64,000 nucleotides of DNA from contig OX940986.1 of NCBI GenBank assembly GCA_954871275.1, positions 7,923,170 to 7,987,169 on the forward strand. The letters are read 5' to 3'. The position numbers and the translations under genes are program-made. A model generated the notes under the pieces. That model was not told where the DNA came from and made no database searches. It saw nothing but the letters and a program-made list of their open reading frames with translations. Shown here piece after piece: positions 13,263 to 24,195 of the stretch. Every line of letters starts with the position of its first letter. The first letter of the stretch is position 1. Source of the DNA: Leptopterna dolabrata (taxonomy: Eukaryota; Arthropoda; Insecta; Hemiptera; Miridae).

Positions 13263-13355
13263 ATGGCGTCGGCGACATCGGAAAAAGCGGCAGTAGAAAA
13301 AGTCAAAAAACTCTCAGGAAAAGTCGTTCCAATCAAGTATTTTAATTTTTATTAA
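13263..13355 (+). other. Possible 5' exon upstream of thioredoxin
   Basis: A short frame opens with an ATG in a good context, in the only non-repetitive and comparatively CpG-rich patch upstream of thioredoxin. It encodes MASATSEKAAVEKV and on to GKVVPIK, which loosely resembles the first beta strand of thioredoxins. The best donor (CAA|GTATTT at 13336/13337) leaves phase 2, but thioredoxin exon 2 needs phase 0, so the two do not join cleanly. It may be a one-base assembly gap, the start of another gene, or chance. Confidence 0.25.
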
Positions 13356-13547
13356 AGTGGTATTTAGTGGAAAATTACGTTTGACCGCGACTCTCCAGCG
13401 ATGTTGTGTGGGTACTTACAGAATTTCAAGTTTTCATGACTGAGCGGGTCAGTTTTTACACAGGGATGTTTAGATGAGGGGGTTGCAGTGTAGTGGTGTG
13501 ATTAATGGTTGATTTAAGTATTATCAGGTAGAAAATTAAACAAGGTA

Positions 13548-14337
13548 CAGTAGAAGTCGCTTAGTAGAAAGGCGGTTAAATAAGTCTGATATAAGAATAG
13601 AAACAGTCAGGTTCCCGATCGGCTGTAGTAAACAGGGAATTGGCCGGTTATAGTGATGAAAAGGTCGGTTATAGTGATCAGTTTTTGAATTTTTGGGGGT
13701 AAAAAGTCGACAAATTACGTAAAAATAACTCGTAGCTTAAACCCCTTCCTTGGCAGGTTATTGCACCCACGGAAATGGATTTTTGCGTTTAGCCAACATT
13801 TTGAGCTATTTGCGCACTTTTTTGCTCAACTCAAAAATTTGAGTGACGGGTCATTTTTTCATGAAATGTTATGAACAATTCGAATCTGCAATAAAAAATG
13901 TTATACAAATTTGTGGTGATTTCAGGCAATGTCCCAGGTTGTTGACTCATCTTCCCAACCCCTACAACCAGTGACAGGCGTATTCTGGAGAATTAGATGC
14001 TGTAATATACTATAGCATCTAATTCGCCAGTATATATGCCTGTCAATTGATTGAATTTTTTGTTTTTTGTTTTTTAGGAAATTTTTATTAAAACCGATAA
14101 AGTTGTCTTTTCTGTTTCGGTTCTTTATTCAATACCACTTTTGGTGAATGTATACCAATTTTCGAAGATTTTAGCCATTTTTGACCCACTCAAAAACTGA
14201 TCACTATAACCGACCTTTTCATCACTATAACAGGCCAATTCCCTTTTTACGTACAGCCGATCGGGACCTGACTGTTTCTGTCCTTATATCCGACATATTC
14301 CTTCTTTAACCGCCTTTCTACTAAGCGACTTCTACTG
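13548..14337 (+). mobile_element. Pogo-like MITE
   Basis: 790 bp. The ends CAGTAGAAGTCGCTTAGTAG and its complement at 14318-14337 have TA on each side. The inverted arms run about 170 bp. The terminal sequence resembles Drosophila pogo (CAGTATAATTCGCTTAG). A 72-bp palindrome sits at 13974-14045. Upstream of thioredoxin exon 2. Confidence 0.65.
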
Positions 14338-15490
14338 TATCTTATATAAGGTACGGGTCGGTTATATTGATAGGTTTTTGAGTTTTTGGAGGGTCAAAAG
14401 TCGACAAAATACGTAAAAATTGCTGAAATCCCTTCCTTGGTAGGTTATTGCATCCACAGAAATGGATTTTTGCGTTTAGCCAACATTTTGAGCTATTTGC
14501 GCACGTTTTTGCTCAACTCAAAAATTCGAGTGACGGGTAACTTTTTCATGAAATTTTACATACAATTAATTCGAATCGGCGGTAAAAAATGTTTTTTGTT
14601 TATTTTTAGGAAATATTTATTAAAACCGATAAAGTTGTCTTCTGTTTCGGTTCTTCATTCAATACCACTTTTGGTGAATGTATACCAATTTTCGAAGATT
14701 TCAGCCATTTTTACCTATTTTGTCGACTTTTGACCCCCACAAAAACTCAAAAACTGATCACTAACCGACCTTTTCATCACTTTAACAGGCCAATTCCCTG
14801 TTTACATACATTTTGACCCCCGCAAAAACTCAAAAACTGATCACTAACCGACCTTGTCATCACTATAACAGGCCAATTCCCTGTTTACGTACAGCCGATC
14901 GGGACCTGACTGTTTCTCTCCTTACATCCGACATATTCCTTCTTTAACCGCCTTTCTGCTAAGCGACTTCTACTGTATCTTATATAAGATACAGGTCGGT
15001 TATAGTGATGGGTTTTTGAGGTTTTGAGGGGTCAAAAGTCGACAAAATAGGTAAAAATTGCTGAAATCCCTTGGCAGGTTATTGCACCCACGGAAATGGA
15101 TTTTTGCGTTTAGCCAACATTTTGAGCTATTTGCGCACTTTTTTGCTCAACTCAAAAATTTGAGTGACGGGTCATTTTTTCATGAAATGTTACGTACAAT
15201 TCGTATCTGCAATAAAAAAGTGATTATACAAATTGATGGTGATTTCACACAATTTCCCAGATTTTTACTCTTCTCAACCCTTGCCACCAATGACAGGCAT
15301 ATTCTGGAGAATTAGTTGCTATAGAGTATAAGATACAGTAGAACTCGCTTAGTAGAAAGACGGTTAAAGAAATTCGTCGGATATAAGGATAGAAATAGAA
15401 ACAGTCGGGTCCCGATCGGCTGTTTGTAAACACACAGGGAATTGGCCTGTTATAGTGATCAGTTTTTGAGGTCAAAAGTCGACAAAATGG
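14338..15490 (+). repeat. Rearranged partial copies of the pogo-like MITE
   Basis: Right-end copies stop at 14975 (CTTCTACTG followed by TA). A further partial copy from 15000 runs into an inverted terminal segment at 15342-15450 (CAGTAGAACTCGCTTAGTAG). Blocks such as GGATTTTTGCGTTTAGCCAA recur three times (13780, 14460, 15095), so the region behaves like a small tandem array. Confidence 0.55.
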
Positions 15491-15937
15491 CTGATATCTC
15501 CGAAAATTGGTATACATTCACCGAAAGTGATATTGAATGATGAACCGAACAGAAGACAAATTCATCAGTTTTTTAAAATAAAAATTAATCAAAAGTAGGT
15601 CAGTTTTGGTGGTCACAATTCGCCAATATCAGTAAATAACTAAAAAACCACAGTCATGCAGCATGGCTATAAGAGCGAATTTTCGAAGTTTTCGGCATCT
15701 TCCTCCTCCGCCTAAAATTTTCTGAAAATTAATTTTCGGTCAATGTTTTCCCAACTTGATACCATACAAAATTAAAACAGGAGTAGTTTTACGCAAAGTA
15801 AAATTTGGGGTGGAAGGAGGGGGAGGGGGAAATCAAAAATGTTTTGAATACCAGAAGAGTAGGTATTGGGTACGTAGGTAACAAATTTTTTGTTCCATTT
15901 TTTGCCGAGTAACACCTCGGTTTGTAGATTTTCCAAC

Positions 15938-16112
15938 GCTGAACACGATGGTGAAGTCAGAATTGCGATATCCCATTCCGTTATCAGATTAGAGCAGACG
16001 AACCAGGAACAACATCTCAAGAAATAACCACGTTCCTTCATCTTCAAAGTGCTCCAGTTTGAGAACGGAATGAGATATCGCAATTCTGATTTCACCATCG
16101 TGTTCAGCGTAC
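15938..16112 (+). repeat. Palindrome with about 46-bp arms
   Basis: The arm CGCTGAACACGATGGTGAAG... (15938-15985) is matched in reverse by ...TTTCACCATCGTGTTCAGCG (16065-16112). The arm sequence recurs in tandem at 46700-46880. It is either a foldback repeat or an inverted duplication of that family. Confidence 0.6.
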
Positions 16113-16320
16113 AAAAACCTTTAAAATGAGGTGTCACTTGTCAGACTTTTTCATTTTGGGAATTTATGGGTAATTTTCCCCCCCTAAAACTCCCCAAAAC
16201 TCCCCCTTAGGGTGACCCGATTCTGCCCATCTTCGAACTTAGCCTGTCGATTGCCAAGACAGATTTTTCGTGCAAATTTGAACTTTTTATCTCAATTCTT
16301 TCGAGAGTTATCGTCTGGAA

Positions 16321-16338
16321 TGACACATACATATATAA

Positions 16339-16388
<50 letters not shown>
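16321..16388. repeat. AT microsatellite
   Basis: Sixty-odd bases of (AT)n with a few interruptions, inside a copy of the CGTCTGGAATGACACAT repeat. A shorter run is at the same place in the copy at 46480-46500. Confidence 0.9.
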
Positions 16389-16390
<2 letters not shown>

Positions 16391-16549
16391 TTTTTGGTGT
16401 CTTTCGGCAGGGAATTCAGGATGGTCTGAAACGGATTTTGGTATAAAAATCTTTCGGAAATTCGAGTTTTAAAAATTTTGGACCGAGAACAATAGCTTCT
16501 TTTTCTTCGAAAATTCGCTAAAATTGCTAACATCACGAAGTATATTATA

Positions 16550-16675
16550 CAGTAGAAGTAGCTTATTTAGAGATTATGTATGGTCGCGTATAAATAGTGA
16601 TTGTTTCCAGTCAGTCCCATCCACCACTCAGTAAGTCACCACCAGTCAGTCTATCACTGTAAGCGACTTGTACTG
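16550..16675 (+). mobile_element. Miniature derivative of the pogo-like MITE
   Basis: 126 bp, starting CAGTAGAAGTAGCTTA and ending TAAGCGACTTGTACTG. Only the termini are retained. A TA precedes it; TG follows. Confidence 0.45.
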
Positions 16676-17152
16676 TGCCATAATATCATTACTATACACT
16701 GTGGCTCCTCCATCTCTGTGGCTTAAAATTCAGGTAAAATGTTGCCTAAGAAAATCGATCCCAACTTTATCTCAGCTAAATCTCAACAATTCCACCTTTT
16801 TCGCATTCAAACTCAATTTTTTCCTCTAAATATATCTGTAAATTTAAAAATAAGTACCTGCCTACTTCATTGATCAACTGACATCTCGAAGAGAAGAGTT
16901 GGAATAGGTTTTGCTAGGTGTGAGACATATTTTCAGTATTCCTTGACGATTTTTTGACGACGCAGTATTGTATTTTCTCGTTCAGTGTGATTTGAGCCTT
17001 ACAAAACACCGCTGTTGGCTCAAGCAAACGCTGATAGGAAACACCAGACGTGAAATTCAACTTCAACACACGTTCAGGTTTTTGGCGGATAGTCAAAAAT
17101 CTGTTTATCAAAGATATTTTACAACTTGGTTTGTGTTCTCTTATTTTTTCAG

Positions 17153-20100
17153 GATGATTTGGAAGCCAAGCTGACCGAAGCAGGAACCAACCTAGTTGTT
17201 ATCGATTTCTACGCAACCTGGTGCGGCCCGTGTAAGATGATCGCTCCTAAATTGGAGGTAAATATTGACAGCTACATCTTAACTGTGCCATTTCAACTGG
17301 TTCACCTAATGGGCAAATTTTGTGGGTTACTCATCTTTTTTTCTTTTTTTTTGGGCGAATTCTGTTTAATAACGGAAATTGGCACTTATTGACCACGTGA
17401 TGCAGGAAACGAGTTTAAAATCTGAATTTCTGAGTTCCCGCTGTAAATGAAGTACATAAGGTAAATTGCCGAGTTAAACTAAAATTCCGGTTAGGGATGG
17501 TTAATCAGTCGCACATAACAGTTAGTTAGGGGAGATTTGACCATCAATAAGAACAAAATGGCAGTTTGCTTCAGTGTAGTGTTTATCCACCCACAGTTTA
17601 AATTTATCTAGTCTGAGGACGGCCAGATGAGTTTTAACTAAGGTTTAGTGAGTTCATCCAGAGCTTTCTAACCTCAAAAATTTAGTCCGTTTCATGCAAT
17701 TTCAGTTTTGCTCTGCGTCATTTTGACATCCTTTGACATTATTATACTCGTGGATACCATCAATTCGTATTATTCCGATAGCAGCGACGATGAGAATAGT
17801 GCATTTTCAGAGTTTTTGGTGTGGGAAATGAGGCTGTACACAGTGAGAAATAGAGCCGACCAGGATATTGGGTCCATTTTATGGCAAGTTTATGAGTGAA
17901 GTTTGTCAAATAAGTATCAAAACAAAACAAAATCGGTTGGCTGCCCTTCTGACTGCCGAGCCTATAAACTGCTACCTCGCATCGTTAAAGTCGTTAGGTA
18001 GGTGTAGTTATGTAGGTATGTAGAAAGTCGAGGAACAACATGGCCGAACGGTCAGAACATGGGAAATCTGTATCTTTGGTAATCTTCTATAACAACGACT
18101 ACAAGATGGCCCAAGGACAGACCTTAATTTTTCGAGGCGCTTCAAGAAACAACCACACAACGAAACACCAGTAGCAAATCCACAAAAATTGGCAGCATAA
18201 CCTGCGGAAACTGAGGGCGGGCTCTCGAGTTGATTCGGCTTTCGCGAGCGCGCACACGATGAGCAACAAACTGTTGCCTTGACAGCAGATCCATTTTCGT
18301 TGATTTCGTAGTATAGTGAATTTTTTTTAGTACAGACTGCAGTGGTTTGTGCTTTAATTATACGACGCAGGAAAAATAAAAGGAAAAGAAAATATTGGGT
18401 TCACCCGCTGATGTCTGAAAGATTAAATAAAGGAAAATTCCCGTTGATATTTGAAGAACTACGGTGCCACCCTGACAAATTCTTCGGTTATTTCCGCATG
18501 AGTATTGAATCATTTGACGAGCTGGTTAACATTCTGGGACCTGCATGTTTTCTTTGGTCTGTAGAGAGCTGCCCCTACGTTGTAGACAACACATTTTTGT
18601 GCAAACTTCTTCCCACATTTTGCCTTTCAAACTGGCGTCCGAATAATCCTTTAAAGTTTTATCAAACAAGGCCGGCCTCTTTCCAACTTCACTTATAACT
18701 AAATCACTGTCGATATCTTCATCCCTCACTGCCATTTTGCCAACAATAGAGAAAATATGTACCACTTTTGCACTAGGCACTAGATATTAAATTCTAGATA
18801 TAATCCTAGACGGCAACAAAACTGTCGCCCGTGTGCGCGCGTAGATCAAAACTATGGGAGGGGCGAAGAGACGGAGACAGTTTCGTCGCCCTACTGTCGG
18901 TGGCCAGAGCAACTGAAAAGTTGCCTTGCTGTCACGTCGCTCCGTGTGCGCGCCTTGGTTCAAATGCATAGGCCTCATGGGAAACACGAAACAGTTGCGC
19001 AACAAAAAGTCGCCCGTGTGCGCCCGCCCTGAGAGGTTCTTTGGGGTTACCCACAGCCTTCTACAGCTGTCAGTTAAATAATCTAATTATTGCAGTATCC
19101 GCGCTCTAACCAACGGTTTTGTAGCAGTCAGTTAAGTTTAAGTTGGCATTGATGACCGCTTCATTTCGATAAGCGATAGTTATTCATAACTGTGGTTTAT
19201 CTAAATGCCCGTTTAGGGTTGCAATTGATAAATCGGCCCTTTGAGTGCTAGTGCATCACTTCATACTATATACATATACGCAAATTAATTAATTAATTTA
19301 AAAAACGTCCTCAAACTCGAACTGAGAGGTCACGGAAGGTCACAGCAAAGGTTCTTGAAGGTTGCCTGGAAGATTTGCTGTTTCTAATGTTGGGTTGTTG
19401 GCAGCACTGAGAACCTTCGCCTCCAGCCAAGATATCAGTAGACCTGATAGGTAGGTCATTTCTTGCCGCATTTTTACTTTTAATCAGCCTTGTTCGAAAA
19501 ATACCGCTTATTTTTTAAAACGGGCTTCTAACTACCATTTTCCCAAGACTTCTGAATCTTTTTTTTTCCAAACAAATTTTGACGAAAATTCCCCAGTATG
19601 GTTCATTATTAACTATACTTAATCTAATAATACGTTTATTATTTTCAGTAATGAACCATTGTGATTGTTTGAGAACAAAATGGTCAGCAACGCTCAAAAT
19701 TTGTTGGTTTAGGTTTCGTTTCAAGCCTGTGTAGGAAATTTGAAACTGGAAATACCAAAGTACCTTCTTTTCACAAATGACTTGAATCAGCGACCATCAG
19801 TTTAAAATTGTCAACTGCATACTGGGTCAGATAAATTTAAACGCCAGTAAGCCCTAAACCCCGCGCCCTAAACCGGGGCGATAAACACCTACATTGTAGT
19901 TAAACTTTCTGATAGCGCTAATGGCTGGTTACGTTACGGTTATGGCTGGTTAATTTGTAAACCGGCTCTTGAGTTTTGTTTCAGAACATTGTTACGGTGT
20001 TGCCTATACAGAAAAATTGTGAAGCGTTTCTAAACCGTTTTCAGCGTTTTGATTGTTAGGTTTCGAGTTTATTATTGGAAACTGACGCTGAAGTGTTATT

Positions 20101-23100
20101 GTTGACAGGAGCTCGCACAGGCCCACCCGGAAATCGTGGTCTTGAAGGTCGACGTCGACGAGTGTGAAGACATCGCAACTGCCTACGAAATTTCGGTTAT
20201 GCCGACTTTTGTTTTCATCAAAGAAAAGAAGAAGGTGAATTATCTCAGTGGCTAACTTAATTTAGATTTATTTAGATTACTTGGCCTCGTTTTGTTCCTA
20301 TTGAGTGATATAGCAAGCCCTTACAGGCTTACCTCTGAGCCATGCCCTTCCCTCATTGGCCAGGATAACGAGCCTTCCCGGCCTTCTGTGGTGAAGCGTG
20401 GTTTGAGTTAGGTAGGTAGTTTTGGAAGGAAGAAGCTGAGGTTGAATGAGGTGAGAGAGGAGTGCGAGTGCATATCGGCGCGGTTTTCAATTCCTTGGCT
20501 GCATCTCTAGGATAGGAAAATATCCGCCCGGTTTCACCTCGTGGGATATTGGGATAAGGAAATATCCACGTGCTTTTCACCTCCTTGGATATTGGAAAGA
20601 GAGGAAGGTAGGATATCCGTCCGGTTTTCACCACGTGGAGTGTTTTGAAGGAAGTCCTTGTCTGGTTTTCACCACGGTGAGTATTCGAGAGGAATTTCCC
20701 GTCTGGTTTTCACCACGTTGAGAATGTAGGTTTCAGGAGAAAGGTGAGTTGATGAAGAGGAGGTAAGAGAGAGAAGGCTCTGGTTCGAGAGAAGTTGGAT
20801 GAATGGGAAGGCAAGGTTTGGGAGAGAAGTTGGTTGAATGTCGAGCTGGGCAAGCCGGGCGCTTTATAAAGGCGCCTCCACCCTCCCCCGGTCCACCAAC
20901 AGCCGTTGGGACGAGAGCTACCTGGGCCTCGTCCCTTGCAGCGTGCAGCTCAACTTCTCCATGTTTTTATTGGTATCAATCTTAGTTGAATATTTACAGG
21001 AATGGTGTATTGTAGGGTACCATGACACCTTTGTTCCTGCTACCCCAGTCATTTCTTCAGATACCTGACTGGCGACGAGATTTGAACGTGCCTTTTGCCT
21101 GGCCACATCTCTCGCTCACGCGATGTCTTCATCCGTTCCGCCTTATGTTGATGGCGACAACATAACGTCCGTCCTGGAGAGGTTGGAGTTATTCGTCCTT
21201 GTGGAAGGTATAGCCGATGATGCAAAAACCATCGCGAAGTTAGCTGCACTTCTGCCACTTCCAGTTTTTGAGAAGTTGAAGGCCGCCTTCGCCCCGACCA
21301 AGATGATCGACATGTTATTTCCTCCATACGCTTCACCCACCTGTTTCGTTTACTGAAATTCCAGTATTATCCGCTGTCAAGTCAAAACTGCAATACAACG
21401 GGGATCGGAACCTGATGACGCCCTTAAGCCTTATTGTAAACTGAAAAACGACAAAATCATCAGTAGCCCTAACACAGTCCCATCAGACGATGGCTTTCAT
21501 GGGTCTGACGTAAATCCATTGATTTCAACCCCTGCTCCATCTCGTACACGTTATGGCGCCATTCATCAACCAACCCGACTATTCTTGAAAAGTACCTACT
21601 GCCACGTCTTCTCCTACTAGCTACTTGTGTGTTATGTTACCACTGGACAACGGGCTAGCTATCGCACAACTGTATAATATATTAGACAGGTTTAGATTAT
21701 AATATAAAAGTATGTATTTTTTGTAATGGTATCAATTTATGTTGAGATTTAATCAAGTGTAGCGGTAGACCTACCGTTGTTAACATTTCTATATCTTCTT
21801 GTCGTTCGTACCTGCTACCCCAGTCGTTCCTTCAGATACCTCATTGTGGTTCTCGAACTTGTTCATTCTCGAGGGAGAAGTACACTGCTGCACAAATTTA
21901 AGGGACCACTGTCGAAAGAACGCTGTGTCAGATCTGCGAATCGTGGACCAGAAAAATATTTTCTTTTTTGCAGGGGGCGACAACGCTCGTTATATTGAAC
22001 AATCCCAGTTGTTACGATTGAGGTTAGTCACCCAGAGGTTGTTCAGATGAATCTTCTTGAAAACGAACCTCTGACAACACTTTGCTCAACGGCCTTATCT
22101 GGTGGAATAAACCGGTTCCCATGAGATCACCAAAGTTGAGAAACCTCGAGCGTGGTTAGTACTTGGATGGGTGACCGCCGTGACATGTCCAAGTGTGACC
22201 CATGTAGCCAAGTAAAGAGCAAAATGGTCAGGTCGAATTCTGATCCTCTCATTGGAGGACAGCTGACACGTCCGTGAAGCCAGCAGGGCAGTCGGACGAA
22301 AAGCCTCAGCCTGAAATGGCTATTTAATTTACCTCTGACAACACCTTTCCTCCTTTTTAATTTTATTTCCAAGTCCGCCAAGTGATATTTATTAGGAGCC
22401 AAGTTGTCTGCAGTAAATAATTTTAGCAGTAGTACCATTACGATGGCAGCTTGAAGCTTTGGAGTTCTTCAGACGAACCAGAACTCAGAATGAATCAGAA
22501 CTTCATACTGCTTTCAGCCGCATGTCAGTTAACTTCACATGCTTATTCTTCAAATAAGTGTGTTTTTAAGGGGAGGAGTGTGACGGTGTATGGAAATGCT
22601 GTCCAATCGGGTTCTCCCGATCTTTTTGACGCGCAGTAGGCCAGGTCATCTGGGGGGTAATGTGAATGGGCAATATTATCGTGTATGAGAAAATCCAATT
22701 TTTTCTGTATGTTTTGTTATTTGTAATTAAATAACGCAGTTAAAACGAAGAAAAAATACTACATCGTTCTGGAATGGAGAAGACTAGGTCTAAAATCTCA
22801 TCCATTTGGATTAAAAGCTGCATTCCGAAGGCTCTGGATTTTCCGTGTCACAAAAAAGAACTGAACCGCCAGAGTGAGTTGTGATCGTGATGAAGTTTAA
22901 AAAAAAAAGTGAACCAAAACACTTTTTGGTTGCAAACGATGGAGGATTGTCGACAGACGTGGTTAACAAAACATAAAGAATATAATATTACAGCTCCAGC
23001 ACTTTTCGGGCTTTGTTTTGCGTGTTGTTAGGTTGGTCTCACTGTACGGGTTGGCCAATGAGAGACTACACACTTTTGCTTGTCACTGTCCCGTCATAGA

Positions 23101-23922
23101 ACAAATCTCAATATTTCTATACATTTTCTGAAATTATAGATACACTGTTTTTGTCCTACGACTTCATTATTGTTTCGCATAAGCCTTTAGGCTAGGGACA
23201 CACATGGCGATTCCGTCTAACACGCAGAACCTGACAGATCAGCTCTGCTCCGCTCCACGCCAATGTGTGTTCTGTTCCATTTGACTGCACAGCTGTCAGG
23301 TCAAATGGAACGGAACACACATTGGCGTGGAGCGGAGCAGAGTGGATTTTTCACCCATTGGCAGGTTTTTCACTTGCCCGCTCCGCGCCGAATTCCCTTC
23401 GGAAGCAGGAAAAAAACGCGGGGGAATTTCACGCTGAAGTTTGAAAGGTCAATAGCCCACCTTCGTCCCCTTCACATCCCTGCTACGAGCGACGGCAGGA
23501 TAAAAACGCTGTTGTGTGTCACTTAGTCGTGTACGTGTGACGGATTTTTCTCTGCGCGCATTGTTCTTGGAAGTCCGTCCATGCGGAAAATAAAAGCTGT
23601 GTGTGTCCCCCAACCTTACCTTTCAGAAAAAAATGGATGATATTGTCCGTTACCCTTCAGAACCTGAGTGCATTGTGTAATAACCTAACCAGTGTATCTC
23701 AAGGGGCAGCTGTCACGCTGCCTCCCCACCTTTTTTGAGCTCTGGAGAGGGGGAAACGATGCTGTATGGACAGCTAGTTTACCCCCTCTCTGTGACATAC
23801 TGTAAACGACAACCCGTCACTTGTTGCTTCTAATTCTAATTCGTGTTTTCTTGTTCCAGCTGACCTCGTTCTCCGGGAGCAACTTCGACAAATTGAAGGA
23901 AGTTGTGATGACCCACAAGTGA
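17153..23922 (+). CDS. Thioredoxin (cytosolic, Trx-2 type), exons 2 to 4; first exon not located
   Basis: Small dithiol-disulphide oxidoreductase that reduces protein disulphides in the cytosol. Exons: 17153-17257 (35 codons), 20109-20234 (42 codons), 23860-23922 (20 codons plus TGA), all phase 0 with AG/GT borders. The protein segment of 97 residues has ATWCGPCK (active-site cysteines), the conserved VLKVDVDECEDIA strand and turn, the cis-proline in SVMPTFVF, and the closing FSGSNFDKLKE helix. Insect thioredoxin-2 is about 106 residues, so only 8 to 10 N-terminal residues are missing. They should lie on a short upstream exon ending in phase 0. Introns of 2.9 and 3.6 kb carry a Harbinger element, an LTR relic, a 5S-derived SINE and a MITE. 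The gene is tail to tail with RanGAP1. Confidence 0.95.
18342..18540 (+). pseudogene. Harbinger transposase N-terminal fragment
   Basis: About 65 residues are homologous to the N-terminus of Harbinger transposases: a basic RRRKNKRKRKYWVHP start and an FRMSIESFDEL helix. After roughly VNIL the frame runs into the reverse complement of the MADF stub, showing the internal deletion. The catalytic domain is absent. Confidence 0.7.
18526..18736 (-). pseudogene. MADF-domain protein fragment (Harbinger accessory gene)
   Basis: The minus-strand frame, from about the MAVRDEDIDS start, reads into ISEVGKRPALFDKTLKDYSD and KMWEEVCTKMCC, the first part of a MADF DNA-binding domain. PIF/Harbinger elements typically encode such a Myb/MADF partner beside the transposase. 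It is truncated by the same deletion as its neighbour. Confidence 0.65.
19300..19740 (+). repeat. Interspersed repeat copy in thioredoxin intron 2
   Basis: Shares AAAACGTCCTCAAAC, TTGTTGGCAGCACTGAGAAC and AACGGGCTTCTAACTACCAT-type segments with 61245-61500, and inverted with 55850-56040. No coding capacity or defined ends. Confidence 0.5.
20965..21843 (+). mobile_element. Degraded LTR retroelement with a gag stub in thioredoxin intron 3
   Basis: Two direct repeats of LTR type share TGCTACCCCAGTC and TTCAGATACCT: one ends near 21066, the other spans about 21710-21843. The first is followed by ACTGGCGACGAG, a primer-site-like sequence. Between them 21123-21340 encodes a gag-like stub. Pol is entirely deleted. 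Three or four imperfect repeats of GGTTTTCACCACGTGGAG upstream (20500-20720) may belong to the longer left LTR. Confidence 0.5.
21123..21356 (+). pseudogene. Gag-like fragment of the LTR relic
   Basis: A 77-residue frame with YVDGDNITSVLERLELFVLV and AKLAALLPLPVFEKLKAAFA. This is the pattern of a retrotransposon Gag N-terminal helical domain (a 'FDG..' start and a LLxLLG-like helix). It is truncated after about 65 residues and nothing of pol follows. Confidence 0.45.
22113..22320 (+). mobile_element. 5S-rRNA-derived SINE
   Basis: 22119-22188 matches the middle and 3' part of animal 5S rRNA, including GGTTAGTACTTGGATGGGTG and the internal pol III promoter area. It then diverges into a body ending in GCAGGGCAGTCGGACGAAAA. 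That body segment recurs at 8910-8945, so this is a mobile SINE rather than a 5S gene. The 5S 5' end and closing stem are missing. Confidence 0.65.
22571..23795 (+). repeat. Solo-LTR-like repeat interrupted by about 1 kb including a MITE
   Basis: The left block (22571-22640) begins GTGTGACGGTGTATGG. The right block (23697-23795) includes CAGCTGTCACGCTGCCTCC. They correspond to one continuous stretch at 34368-34600. The intervening DNA includes the Harbinger MITE 23190-23615. It ends only about 65 bp upstream of thioredoxin exon 4. Confidence 0.5.
23190..23615 (+). mobile_element. PIF/Harbinger-type MITE in thioredoxin intron 3
   Basis: 426 bp. The imperfect ends GGCTAGGGACACACA and TGTGTGTCCCCCAACC are bounded by TTA on both sides (23187-23189 and 23616-23618). 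Inside is a near-perfect hairpin, about 45-bp arms at 23245-23343. It has no coding capacity. Confidence 0.7.
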
Positions 23923-24115
23923 ATAATAAGGCGCCACCATTACCACAATACATGTTGTAAACCCTTGCACCGTGATGTATTTATTTTACACAGCTAGTTC
24001 TTTGGCCTCCCCCAACTCTTGCTGTTAACATGTACGTTCTAAGAATAGGTAGATCACTCTACATTCATAACAATCACAGTTTACTGTTTCCGTTGATTTG
24101 CAAGTCATAAATGGT

Positions 24116-24177
24116 AATAAATATTATATAATTTAGTGTGCCTTCATAGCGTGAGAGGAATGGCGATGTTTAATAAA
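24116..24177 (+). terminator. Thioredoxin polyadenylation signals
   Basis: Two AATAAA hexamers, at 24116-24121 and 24172-24177, lie 194 and 250 bp after the thioredoxin stop codon. They sit in a non-repetitive AT-rich 3' UTR. The transcript probably ends near 24140 or 24195. Confidence 0.65.
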
Positions 24178-24195
24178 TTGGCTTGAATTTTCATT

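Larger units (their letters stand above)
18215..19029 (+). mobile_element. Deleted PIF/Harbinger element with two gene stubs
   Basis: An 815-bp element in thioredoxin intron 2. The 8-bp ends (GGGCGGGC and its complement) are flanked by a TGA target duplication (18212-18214 and 19030-19032). Plus strand from 18342: an N-terminal transposase fragment with YWVHPLMSERLNKGKF and FFGYFRMSIESFDELV. Minus strand from 18780: a MADF-type domain start with GKRPALFDKTLKDYSD and KMWEEVCTKM. The two stubs converge and the middle, including the DDE core, is gone. GC-rich motifs containing GTGTGCGC recur near the right end. Confidence 0.8.

Noticed and set aside
14386..14733. 115-codon ORF
   Set aside because: Lies wholly in rearranged pogo-like MITE sequence repeated three times nearby.
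16207..16536. 109-codon minus-strand ORF with a poly-YI stretch
   Set aside because: Translation of the AT microsatellite and a high-copy repeat.
22119..22188. Functional 5S rRNA gene
   Set aside because: The 5' third and the closing stem are missing and the sequence diverges into a SINE body.
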